Source: DATILI01 sp035476635 (GTDB taxonomy: Bacteria > Pseudomonadota > Gammaproteobacteria > Burkholderiales > Burkholderiaceae_C). From it: a DNA stretch of 27,502 bases. The position numbers were made by a program, and so were the translations under genes. Location: NCBI GenBank assembly GCA_035476635.1, contig DATILI010000182.1:1-27502 (forward strand), given 5' to 3'. Position 1 is the first letter of the stretch; the number at the start of each line of letters is the position of its first letter. Below the pieces are notes generated by a model that saw only the letters and a list, made by a program, of their open reading frames with translations, was not told the DNA's origin and did not search any database. Below are positions 6,737-16,182 of this stretch, piece by piece.

Positions 6737-8025
6737 GCGAAGCACTGATCGGCTTTGCCTGCATCTTCGGCCTGGCGCTTTTGCGCGTGCCGCTGGCCTT
6801 TGCGATGGGCCTGGTCGGCTTTGCCGGCATCGGCCTCACGCGCGGCTGGCAGCCGGCCCTGGCCAGTGCCGCGCAAGTGGTGTATGAGACCGGCTTCGCC
6901 TATACGCTGTCGGTCATTCCGCTGTTCATCCTGATGGGCAACTTCGTTGCGCGCGCGGGCCTGGCCCACGAGTTGTTTCATGCCGCCTACGCCTTCATCG
7001 GCCACCTGCGCGGCGGGCTGGCGCATGCCACCATCCTGGCGTGCGCGGGCTTCGGCGCTGTCTGCGGCTCGTCCATCGCCACCGCCGCCACCATGAGCAA
7101 GGTGGCCTATCCCTCGATGAAGAAGCTGGGCTACAGCGCCTCGCTGTCCACCGGCGTGATGGCCGCAGGCGGCACGCTGGGCATCATGATCCCGCCGTCC
7201 ACCATCATGGTGATCTACGGCATCGTGACGGAAACCCATATCGGAAAGCTGTTCGCCGCGGGCGTGATCCCGGGCCTGCTGACGGCCCTGCTGCTGATGG
7301 TGGCGGTGGTCGTGATGACCTCGCGCGACCCCGAGCATGCGCCTCCCGGCGAGCGCACCAGCTGGCCCGAGCGCTGGGCCGCGCTGCGGGGCATCTGGGG
7401 CGTGGTGCTGCTGATGCTGGTGGTGCTGGGCGGCATCTACGGCGGCGTCTTCACCGCCACCGAAGGCGCGGGCATCGGCGCCGCCGGTGCGTTTTTCTTC
7501 GCCCTGGCCCGCCGCACGCTGACCTGGCGCGTGCTGCTCAGCGTGCTGGTCGAGTCGGCGCGCACCACCGCCATGCTGTTCACGCTACTGATCGCCGCCA
7601 CCATCTTCGCCAACTTCGTGAACTTCACCACCATGCCGGGCGACTTGAAGGAATGGATCACGCACCTGGGCCTGTCCCCGGTGATGATCGTCGCCGCGAT
7701 GATGCTGATCTATGTAGTGCTGGGCACGGTGATGGAGGAGCTCACCATGGTGCTGTTGACCATTCCGCTGTTCTTTCCCATCGTCACGGCCTTGGGCTTC
7801 GACCCGGTGTGGTTCGGCGTGCTGATCGTGATGGTGGTGCAGATCGGCCTGATCTCGCCGCCCGTGGGCATGAACCTGTTTGTGATCAACTCCCTGCTGC
7901 CGGGCGTGGGTCTCGCCCAGATCTTCCGCGGCTGCTGGCCGTTTGTTGCCGTGCTGGTGATCGTGCTCGGCATCCTGATCGCGTTTCCGCAAATCAGCCT
8001 GTGGTTGCCTTCGATGATGAAGTAG
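6733..8025 (+). CDS. dctM: TRAP transporter large permease, DctM family
   Basis: The product has 430 residues, normal for the 12-segment DctM subunit that forms the sodium-coupled transport channel. The protein is hydrophobic throughout. It has family stretches such as GFGAVCGSSIATAATMSKVAYP and GGTLGIMIPPSTIMVIYG in the first half, and ISPPVGMNLFVIN near the end. The start is GTG 6733, inside the GTGA overlap with dctQ, and AAGGAG lies eight bases upstream. The last 32 bp overlap the end of the convergent MscS-family gene. Confidence 0.95.
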   Translation: MSEALIGFACIFGLALLRVPLAFAMGLVGFAGIGLTRGWQPALASAAQVVYETGFAYTLSVIPLFILMGNFVARAGLAHELFHAAYAFIGHLRGGLAHATILACAGFGAVCGSSIATAATMSKVAYPSMKKLGYSASLSTGVMAAGGTLGIMIPPSTIMVIYGIVTETHIGKLFAAGVIPGLLTALLLMVAVVVMTSRDPEHAPPGERTSWPERWAALRGIWGVVLLMLVVLGGIYGGVFTATEGAGIGAAGAFFFALARRTLTWRVLLSVLVESARTTAMLFTLLIAATIFANFVNFTTMPGDLKEWITHLGLSPVMIVAAMMLIYVVLGTVMEELTMVLLTIPLFFPIVTALGFDPVWFGVLIVMVVQIGLISPPVGMNLFVINSLLPGVGLAQIFRGCWPFVAVLVIVLGILIAFPQISLWLPSMMK

Positions 8026-9286
8026 CAGCAGATGAGACGTCGGGCGGCAGCGTCTTCACATGCACCACGCGCTGCTGGTACGGGATGTCGATACCGGCTG
8101 CGTTCAGGGCCTTGAGGATGCGCACATTGATTTCCGAGCGCACGTTGAGCTGGCCGTTCTCGGGGTCGGTAATCCAGAACAGGAGCTGGTACTCCAGCCC
8201 GTCGGCGCCCAGGTTGGCCAGGCGCGCACCGGGCGCGGGATCCTTGAGCACACGGGTGCAGGCCAGCGCCGCATCGACGAGGATGGCTTCGACCCGGTCC
8301 ACATCGCTGTCGTAGCCCACGGTGACGGAGGTGGTCACCATCAACTTGGGGTCCGCCAGCGAGAGATTCTCGATGCGCTCGGTGATCAGCTTCTCATTGG
8401 GCACGATGGACTCGCGCCCGTTGGTGGCGCGAATCAGGGTGTAGCGGGTCTTGATGTCGACCACTGTGCCTTCGAACGTGTCGACCTTGATGGTGTCGCC
8501 GATGCGCACGCTGCGTTCGAACAGGATCACGAAGCCGCTCACATAGTTGGACGCGAGCTTCTGCAAGCCGAAGCCCAGGCCCACGCCCAATGCGCCGCCC
8601 AGCACCGACAACGCCGTCAGGTCCACCCCCACGGCGGAGAGCGCGAACAGCAAGCCGACCAGCAGCAGTACCGCGCGGATGGCATTGGCCGCCACCTTGC
8701 GCAGCGACAAATCGTGCACCGCTTCGCTCAGGATGCGCCGCTCCAGCGCAGCCGAGATCCACAGCGCCACCACCAGCACCACACCGGCCGAAAGGAAACC
8801 CTCGACCAGGCTCAGCAAGCTGATCTTGGACTTGCCGAAAGCGAAATGGATGGCGTCCATCTCCTCCATGACGGAGGGCAAGAGGCCGACGATCCAGAGT
8901 ACGGCCGCCGCCCAGGCCAGCCAGGAAAACAGCCGCTCGGCCAGCCGCGCCATGCCCGAGGCCGGAAACACGGCCGTCAGCACGCGCGCGAGAAAGCGGA
9001 TGCCGGCGAGTGAAATGAGGATCGGCAACGCGACCTTGAACACGACGATGCGCTGGTAGTCGTCGACCACGTGCTTGGCGCTGTAGGCGAACGCCAGGGC
9101 CACCAGCGGAAACAGCACGCCATCGACGACGGCGCGGCCAAACCAGATCGAGTCCGGGGTCTTGTACTTGCGCCCCAGCAGGTAGCACACGCCATAGGCC
9201 AATGCAAGGCAGGCCGCCAATACCGAAAGCTCGAGCGCGACGCCCGGACGGGACAAGTCGCGCAGCAGTTGGTCGATTTCCGTCAT
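7994..9286 (-). CDS. MscS-family mechanosensitive channel
   Basis: The product has 430 residues, longer than E. coli MscS (286) because of extra N-terminal membrane segments. Several hydrophobic helices fill residues 15-240. The pore helix and beta-domain motif follow, with GGALGVGLGFGLQKLASNY, FVILFERSVRIGDTI and TLIRATNGRESIVPNEKLI. The final 120 residues form the cytoplasmic domain, with a Ser/Thr/Ala-rich tail. Family members open under membrane tension to release osmolytes. The ATG overlaps the stop of the crotonase gene (ATGA), so it is the third gene of a minus-strand operon. Its tail overlaps convergent dctM by 32 bp. Confidence 0.93.
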   Translation of the reverse strand: MTEIDQLLRDLSRPGVALELSVLAACLALAYGVCYLLGRKYKTPDSIWFGRAVVDGVLFPLVALAFAYSAKHVVDDYQRIVVFKVALPILISLAGIRFLARVLTAVFPASGMARLAERLFSWLAWAAAVLWIVGLLPSVMEEMDAIHFAFGKSKISLLSLVEGFLSAGVVLVVALWISAALERRILSEAVHDLSLRKVAANAIRAVLLLVGLLFALSAVGVDLTALSVLGGALGVGLGFGLQKLASNYVSGFVILFERSVRIGDTIKVDTFEGTVVDIKTRYTLIRATNGRESIVPNEKLITERIENLSLADPKLMVTTSVTVGYDSDVDRVEAILVDAALACTRVLKDPAPGARLANLGADGLEYQLLFWITDPENGQLNVRSEINVRILKALNAAGIDIPYQQRVVHVKTLPPDVSSAATSSSKATTG

Positions 9287-10056
9287 TTCCAGCGCGGCGA
9301 GCGTTTTTCAGTGAAGGCCAGCACGCCTTCCTGGGCACATTCATCCATCATGTTGACCGCCATGGTCTGGCCAGCCAGCTGGTAGGCCGCTTCGACGCCC
9401 ATCTCGCGCTGCTGGTAGAACAGCGCCTTGCCCATCGCAATCGCCGTGCGCGGCTTTTGCAGGATGCTCGCCACCAGCTTTTCGATTTCCGCATCGAGCT
9501 GCTCTGCCGGCACCGCGCGGTTGACCAGTCCGCGCTGCAGCGCCTCCTGTGCGCTGATGAATTCGCCCGTCAGCAGCATCTCCATCGCCTGCTTGGCTGC
9601 CATGTTGCGAACCAGGGGCACGCTAGGCGTGGCACAGAACAAGCCGAAGTTCACGCCGCTCACGGCGAAGCGCGCCTCGTTCGTTGCCACGGCCAGGTCG
9701 CATTGCGCCACCAGCTGGCAGCCCGCGGCGGTGGCAATGCCCTGTACCCGCGCGATCACCGGCACCGGCAATTTCTGGATGCTGAGCATCACGCGGCTGC
9801 ACTGCGCGAACAACTTCTGGTAGTAGGCCAGCTGTGGCTGCGCGATCATTTCCTTCAGGTTGTGGCCCGGGCAAAAGGCCTTGCCGACGGCGCCGAGCAC
9901 CACCACCCGCGCGGTCTCGTCCTGCGCGACAGTGTCGAGTGCCGATTGCAGGGCCCCGAGCATTTCTTCGCTCAACGCATTGAAGTTGTCGGGACGGTTC
10001 ATGGTCAGCGTCACCACGCCGCGCGCATCCCGATGTTGAATCAGTGTTTCGTTCAT
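9283..10056 (-). CDS. Crotonase-fold protein (enoyl-CoA hydratase-like, ECHDC3-type)
   Basis: The product has 257 residues with a clear crotonase fold: FCPGHNLKEM (61-70), then GIATAAGCQLVAQCDLAVA (106-124) and the helix from VNFGLFCATPSVPL. Against rat enoyl-CoA hydratase, catalytic Glu144 aligns with Q114 and Glu164 with G134, so both hydratase residues are absent. The segment resembles human ECHDC3, a crotonase of unclear activity. It probably binds a CoA ester but may not hydrate it. ATG 10056 has AGAGG upstream. The frame is open to 10149, but that extension covers the end of the preceding gene. It lies 14 bp after the deacetylase-like gene and overlaps the MscS gene. Confidence 0.9.
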   Translation of the reverse strand: MNETLIQHRDARGVVTLTMNRPDNFNALSEEMLGALQSALDTVAQDETARVVVLGAVGKAFCPGHNLKEMIAQPQLAYYQKLFAQCSRVMLSIQKLPVPVIARVQGIATAAGCQLVAQCDLAVATNEARFAVSGVNFGLFCATPSVPLVRNMAAKQAMEMLLTGEFISAQEALQRGLVNRAVPAEQLDAEIEKLVASILQKPRTAIAMGKALFYQQREMGVEAAYQLAGQTMAVNMMDECAQEGVLAFTEKRSPRWK

Positions 10057-10070
10057 CGCAAACCTCTGCC

Positions 10071-11024
10071 TTACAAGTCCGCCAGCACCCGGATATGGGC
10101 CTCCACGCTGCGCCCCAGGGCGGCCAGGTTGTAGCCGCCTTCCAGGCACGAGACGATGCGCCCCTGCGCGTGGCGCCTGGCAACGTCCTTGATACGCATC
10201 GTGATCCAGGCGTAGTCCTGCTCGGTCAGGCCGAGCTGGCCCAGATCATCGTCGCGATGCGCATCGAAACCGGCGCTAACAAAAATCATCTCGGGGCTGA
10301 ACACTTCCAGGCGCGGGATCCATGCGGTCTCGATCATCTCGCGGATTGCCATGCCCTTGGTGTAGGCCGGCACCGGCAGGTTCAGCATGTTGCCTGCGGG
10401 ATGGTCGGTGCCCGAATAGGGATAGAACGGATGCTGGAAAAAGCCGACCATCAGCACGCGCGGGTCGCCACCCAGGATGTCTTCCGTGCCATTGCCGTGG
10501 TGCACGTCGAAATCGACCACGGCCACGCGCTTCAGGCCGTGGCGCTCCAACGCATGGCGCGCGGCGATTGCCACGTTGTTGAAGAAGCAAAAGCCCATGG
10601 CATGGTCGTGGCAGGCGTGATGCCCGGGTGGCCGCACCGCGCAGAAGGCGTTCTCGATCTCGCCCGCGAGGACGGCGTCGGTGGCGGCCACGGCCGCACC
10701 GGCGGCGCGCAATGCGGCGTCCCAGGTGTGGACGTTGAGGGCCGTATCCGGGTCGATCTGCGCGTAGCGGGGACCGCCGGCGGCGATCTCCTCGCCCAGG
10801 CGCTCGGTCAAGCCGCGCAGGGCGGCCACGTGCAAGCGCTCGTGCGCCAGCTCCAGATCGGCGGGCGCGGCGGCCGGCGCCTCGCGCCGATCCAGCGCAT
10901 CGCCGACACCAGTGACCAGCAAGCGGTCCTCGATCGCATCGAGCCGCTCGGGGCATTCGGGGTGGCCCTGGCCCATTTCATGTTTCCAGCAATCGCGGTG
11001 GGTGAAATATCCCGTCTTGTTCAC
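10071..11024 (-). CDS. Histone deacetylase-like zinc hydrolase (acetoin utilisation/acetylpolyamine amidohydrolase superfamily)
   Basis: The product has 317 residues from GTG 11024. Seen: RPPGHHACHDHAMGFCFFNN (131-150) with the paired catalytic histidines H135/H136, the zinc ligands D173 and H175 in DFDVHHGNGT (171-180), D254 in SAGFDAHRDD, and the GGY tyrosine Y298. All residues needed for a zinc deacetylase are present, and the sequence is closest to class II bacterial HDAC-like enzymes. Substrates could be acetylated small amines or protein lysines. An ATG at 11087 is in frame but overlaps the start of divergent moxR. GTG 11024 begins just before the conserved fold and has a modest AGGCGA site, so I prefer it. 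First gene of the minus-strand set with the crotonase and channel genes. Confidence 0.9.
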   Translation of the reverse strand: MNKTGYFTHRDCWKHEMGQGHPECPERLDAIEDRLLVTGVGDALDRREAPAAAPADLELAHERLHVAALRGLTERLGEEIAAGGPRYAQIDPDTALNVHTWDAALRAAGAAVAATDAVLAGEIENAFCAVRPPGHHACHDHAMGFCFFNNVAIAARHALERHGLKRVAVVDFDVHHGNGTEDILGGDPRVLMVGFFQHPFYPYSGTDHPAGNMLNLPVPAYTKGMAIREMIETAWIPRLEVFSPEMIFVSAGFDAHRDDDLGQLGLTEQDYAWITMRIKDVARRHAQGRIVSCLEGGYNLAALGRSVEAHIRVLADL

Positions 11025-11085
11025 GGTGTTCGCCTGTGTGTCTCGTATTTTTGGGGTAACGTCATGGCACAAGAATCTTCCCGCC

Positions 11086-12002
<917 letters not shown>

Positions 12003-12006
<4 letters not shown>

Positions 12007-12995
12007 ACTTTTTGGGGCAGCCCGGGACCGCTCTCGGCCGGTTCAACCCGCTGGCCCTGGTCCGCGCCCGTTTTCGCCACTGGTGGCAAGCGCGCCTGCC
12101 GCTGACCGACATCACCACCCTGACCCAGCGCAATGTCTACATCCTGCCGACCCGGCCGGGCTTCATGCTGGGCGCCACCTTGATGGTGCTGCTGGTCGCC
12201 TCGATCAACTACCAGCTCAACCTGGGTTATCTGCTGACTTTCCTGCTGGCCGGCAGCGCCGTGGTCGGTATGCATGTCTGCCACGGCACGCTGCGCGGCA
12301 TCACCTTGAACCTGGCGCCGCCCGAGGCGCAGTTCGCCGGCACGCTGGCCACCTTCGGCGTGAAGCTCGCAAGCGCACGGTCGACGACGCGCTATGGCAT
12401 CGGCCTGAGCGTGCTGGGCTCGGACCATTGGGTCTGGACCGATGTGCCCGCCGGCGGCAGCAGCACCGTGCATGTGGCGTTCCGTCCTGAGCGGCGCGGC
12501 CTGCACCGCGTGCCGACCCTGACGGCGGAGACCCGCTTTCCGCTGGGCACCTTCCGCGTCTGGACCATCTGGCGGCCCGCCGCCGAAGTGCTGGTGTATC
12601 CCGCGCCCGAGGCCCACCCGCCGCCGCTGCCGCCGGGCGAGCCGCTGCCGGGCGATGCCGCGGCCACGCGCGTGCAAAGCAGTGGTGAGTTCGAAGGCGT
12701 GCGCGCCTACCGGCGCGGCGATCCGCTCAAGCTGGTGGTCTGGAAAAAGGTGGCCAAGGCCGACGAACTGGTGAGCCGAGACACGCAGCAAGCCCAGCGC
12801 TATGAGCTTTGGCTGGACTTGGGCGCAGCCGGCCGCGGCGACACCGAGCAGCGTTTGAGCCGCCTGTGCGCCTGGGTGCTGGTGGCCGACAAGCTCAGTG
12901 TGGACTACGGCCTGCGCCTGGCCGGCCGCGAAGTCGCGCCGGGCCGCGGCGAAGCTCACAAGAAGCGCTGCCTGCAGGCGCTGGCCCTGTGCTGA
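12003..12995 (+). CDS. DUF58 domain membrane protein
   Basis: The product has 330 residues. Two adjacent membrane helices (about 54-70 and 74-91) follow a cytoplasmic N-terminus. The DUF58 signature lies at 229-260: EFEGVRAYRRGDPLKLVVWK and then KVAKADELVSRD. DUF58 proteins are usual partners of MoxR ATPases and membrane transglutaminases, and their exact job is unknown. A Pro-rich stretch at 204-216 links the membrane part to the domain. The gene overlaps moxR by four bases and precedes the transglutaminase gene by 16 bp, which points to one operon and one complex. Confidence 0.9.
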
Positions 12996-13011
12996 GCTTG
13001 AGGCACAAGCG

Positions 13012-15084
13012 ATGACGCACCTGCTCAACCGCCTGAACCACCTGCCCCGGGACAGCCGTGACACGCTGTTCCTGCTGCTCGTCATCGGCTGGGTCATCTT
13101 GCCGCAAACCGGCAATCTGCCGCTGTGGTGCAGCGCGCTGTGCGTTGCGGTGCTGGTGGGGCGCGGCTGGTTGGCCTGGACCTCGCGGCCGCTGCCCTCC
13201 AAGTGGTGGCTGCTGGCGCTGCTGGCCCTGGCTCTGGGCGCCACCTGGCTGACGCACCGCACGCTGCTGGGCCGCGATGCCGGGGTCACGCTCATCGTGA
13301 TGCTGCTGGCGCTCAAGACGCTGGAGCTGCGGGCGCGCCGCGATGCGTTCGTGATCTTCTTCCTGGCCTTCTTCACAATGCTCACGAACTTCTTCTTCTC
13401 GCAGGCGCTGGCCACAGCCGCCGCCATGCTGGTGGCGCTGCTGGGCCTCCTGACCGCGCTGGTCAACGCCCACATGCCGGTGGGCAAACCACCGCTCTTG
13501 CAGGCCGCCAGGACCGCCGCCTGGATGGCGCTGCTGGGCGCACCCATCATGGCCGTGCTGTTCGTGCTGTTCCCGCGCTTCGCGCCGCTGTGGGGCATTC
13601 CAAGCGACGCCATGAGTGGGCGCAGCGGTCTCTCGGCGAGCATGCAGGTCGGCAACATCGCCAGCCTCGCGCTGGACGAAAGCATCGCCATGCGCGTGCG
13701 TTTCGAAGGAAAGGTTCCGCCACAGCAAGACCTGTATTTCCGCGGGCCCGTGCTTTCCAGTTTCGACGGGCGCGAGTGGCTGCCGCTGCGCTCGGGCTTC
13801 TCGACCGGGTTTCGCGCGGGCGCCAACCTGCAATTGCTCGGACCGGCGATCAAGTACGAAGTCACGCTCGAACCGCACAACCGCCCCTGGCTGATGTTGC
13901 TTGATGCCGCCGGCAAGGCACCCCAGCTGCCCGGTTTCGAAACGGCGATGACGGCCGACTTGCAGTGGTTCGCCAGCCGCGCGATCACCGACATGACGCG
14001 CTACAAGGCCGAAAGCCACGCGGACTTTCGCCACGGCCCCCAGCGCTTTGTTGCCAGCCTGCAGGACTACGTGGCGCTGCCCGAAGGCTTCAATCCGCGC
14101 ACCTTGCAGCTTGCGGCCGACATTCGGCGCGACCCGCTTACGGCCGAGGCCGACACAGCCGCGCTGGTCAACCTGGCGCTGAACCGGCTGCGCACCGGCG
14201 GCTACAGCTATACGCTGGAGCCCGGGGTCTACGGTGCGCACACGGCCGACGAATTCTGGTTCGACCGCAAGGAAGGCTTTTGCGAGCACATCGCCTCGGC
14301 CTTTGTGGTGCTGATGCGCGCGCTCAATGTCCCGGCACGCCTGGTCACCGGCTACCAGGGCGGCGAAGTCAATCCGGTGGACGGCTTCTGGACCGTGCGC
14401 CAAAGCGACGCCCATGCCTGGACCGAAATCTGGCATGCCGGCCGCGGCTGGGTGCGCGTGGACCCGACGGCCGCCGTGCTGCCCGGCCGCATCGGCGCTT
14501 CGCAGCGGCTGCAAGCACCGCGCGGCGCGATCGCCAGCGTCATCGGCAACGTGAGCCCGGGCCTGGCCGCCGGATTGCGCTCGGCCTGGGAAGCGCTGAA
14601 CAACAGCTGGAACCAGTGGGTGCTCAACTACACGCAGAGCAAGCAGCTCAATCTCTTGAAGAACCTCGGCTTCGATGCCCCCAGCTGGGAAGACCTGGGC
14701 TACGTGCTGATCGGCGTGATCGTCTTTGTCAGCCTGTGCGGCGCGCTGTGGACGCTGTGGGAAAAGCGCGAGCACGATCCCTGGCTGCGGCTACTGGGCC
14801 GCGCGCGCGCCAAGCTGCGCCGCGCCGGCCTGGACACCGGGCCGGCGCAGCCGCCGCGCCAGATTGCGGCCCTGGTCACAGAGCGGCTGCAGCCGCAGTG
14901 GGGATCCGATGCGACGGCGCTGCGCGAGTGGCTGCTGCGCCTGGAAGCCCATCGCTATTCGCGCGACGATGAAAAAAACGGCCCACGCGGCTTGCGCCTC
15001 GCTACACTGCAGCGCGAATTCAATCAATTGGCCTGGCCCAAGGCAGCTCGCAAACCTTCTCCCAGCACTTCTTCTCCCGCATGA
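13012..15084 (+). CDS. Membrane transglutaminase-like protein (DUF3488/TgpA type)
   Basis: The product has 690 residues. Six or seven membrane helices fill residues 17-190 (DUF3488). A large periplasmic part carries the transglutaminase-like domain, then one helix (about 564-583) and a cytoplasmic DUF4129-like tail. The catalytic triad is intact: C424 in EGFCEH, H468 in SDAHAW, D484 in VDPTA. The architecture matches TgpA of Pseudomonas aeruginosa, an essential periplasmic protein there. The substrate is not known; peptidoglycan or periplasmic proteins are reasonable candidates, supported by an overlapping lytic transglycosylase gene downstream. I chose ATG 13012 for its position just before the first helix; GAGG lies about ten bases upstream. 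Confidence 0.93.
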   Translation: MTHLLNRLNHLPRDSRDTLFLLLVIGWVILPQTGNLPLWCSALCVAVLVGRGWLAWTSRPLPSKWWLLALLALALGATWLTHRTLLGRDAGVTLIVMLLALKTLELRARRDAFVIFFLAFFTMLTNFFFSQALATAAAMLVALLGLLTALVNAHMPVGKPPLLQAARTAAWMALLGAPIMAVLFVLFPRFAPLWGIPSDAMSGRSGLSASMQVGNIASLALDESIAMRVRFEGKVPPQQDLYFRGPVLSSFDGREWLPLRSGFSTGFRAGANLQLLGPAIKYEVTLEPHNRPWLMLLDAAGKAPQLPGFETAMTADLQWFASRAITDMTRYKAESHADFRHGPQRFVASLQDYVALPEGFNPRTLQLAADIRRDPLTAEADTAALVNLALNRLRTGGYSYTLEPGVYGAHTADEFWFDRKEGFCEHIASAFVVLMRALNVPARLVTGYQGGEVNPVDGFWTVRQSDAHAWTEIWHAGRGWVRVDPTAAVLPGRIGASQRLQAPRGAIASVIGNVSPGLAAGLRSAWEALNNSWNQWVLNYTQSKQLNLLKNLGFDAPSWEDLGYVLIGVIVFVSLCGALWTLWEKREHDPWLRLLGRARAKLRRAGLDTGPAQPPRQIAALVTERLQPQWGSDATALREWLLRLEAHRYSRDDEKNGPRGLRLATLQREFNQLAWPKAARKPSPSTSSPA

Positions 15085-16169
15085 TCCGGATCGCTCCATT
15101 TCTTTTGATTGCCGCCTGCGCCCTGTCGACAGGCACCATGGCCGCCAAGCCCGCCAAGACAAAGACCGCATCGGCGTCCCCTGGCACCAAGCCGGCCAAC
15201 GCAACGCCGGGCTACGCCTATGCCACGCGCGAAGACGTGATGCGCTACGCCGACGACCTGGCCGAGCGCCGCGACCTCAACCACGAATGGGTGCGCCAGG
15301 CCATCGGCCAATCGAACTACCTGCCGCTGGTGGCCAGGCTCATGCAGCCGCCACCGGTCGGCACTGCGAAGAACTGGCGCGTGTACCGCAGCCGCTTTAT
15401 CGACCCGATCCGCATCGGCGCCGGCGTGAAATTCTGGCGGGCGCATACCGCCGCACTGGAAAAGGCCGAGCAGGAATATGGCGTTCCCGCCTCCATCATC
15501 GTCGGCATCATCGGCGTGGAAACCGTCTATGGCCAGCAGATGGGCAACTTCCGCGTGATGGACGCGCTCACCACCCTGGCCTTCAATTTCCCCACATCGC
15601 ACCCGCGCGCCAAGGAGCGCAGCGATTTCTTCAAGAATGAACTGGAGCAGTTCCTCACGCTGCAAAACCGCACCGGCGTCGACCCGCTGACGCCGCTGGG
15701 CAGCTACGCCGGCGCCATGGGCATGCCGCAATTCATGCCATCGAGCTGGATTCGCTACGCGGTGGACTTCGATGGCGACGGCACGGTGGATCTGGTGAAC
15801 AGCCCTGCCGACGTGATCGGCTCCGTGGCGAACTATTTCAAGAGCTTCGGCTGGCAGCCGGGCATGCCCACGCACTACCCGGTGCGCCTGGACGGCCCCA
15901 ACCTCGACAAGGACGCGCTGCTCACGCCCGACATCCTGCCCACTTTCAGCGTAGCCAGCTTCACCGCCAAGGGCGCGGTGCTCGATGGCGATGCCTTGCA
16001 GCACAGTGGGCCACTGGCACTGGTCGAACTGCAAAACGGCGCGGACGCACCGCAGTACGTGGCTGGCACCGAGAACTTCTACGTCATCACGCGCTACAAC
16101 TGGTCGAGCTACTACGCCATGGCCGTCATCGAGCTGGGCCGCGAGGTAAGCGCTGCGATGCAGAAGTAG
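15081..16169 (+). CDS. mltB: Lytic murein transglycosylase, MltB family
   Basis: The product has 362 residues. It cleaves the glycan strand of peptidoglycan to leave 1,6-anhydro ends. An N-terminal export signal ends near residue 20; IAAC at 10-13 resembles a lipobox, so the protein may be an outer-membrane lipoprotein like E. coli MltB, though the leader would be very short. The catalytic glutamate is E147 in GIIGVETVYG, and GSYAGAMGMPQFMPSSW and FDGDGTVDLVNSPADVIGS are classic MltB blocks. It starts within the stop of the transglutaminase gene (ATGA). Its end is 13 bp from the convergent GGDEF/EAL gene. Confidence 0.93.
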   Translation: MIRIAPFLLIAACALSTGTMAAKPAKTKTASASPGTKPANATPGYAYATREDVMRYADDLAERRDLNHEWVRQAIGQSNYLPLVARLMQPPPVGTAKNWRVYRSRFIDPIRIGAGVKFWRAHTAALEKAEQEYGVPASIIVGIIGVETVYGQQMGNFRVMDALTTLAFNFPTSHPRAKERSDFFKNELEQFLTLQNRTGVDPLTPLGSYAGAMGMPQFMPSSWIRYAVDFDGDGTVDLVNSPADVIGSVANYFKSFGWQPGMPTHYPVRLDGPNLDKDALLTPDILPTFSVASFTAKGAVLDGDALQHSGPLALVELQNGADAPQYVAGTENFYVITRYNWSSYYAMAVIELGREVSAAMQK

Positions 16170-16182
16170 CCAGCCGCGACGC

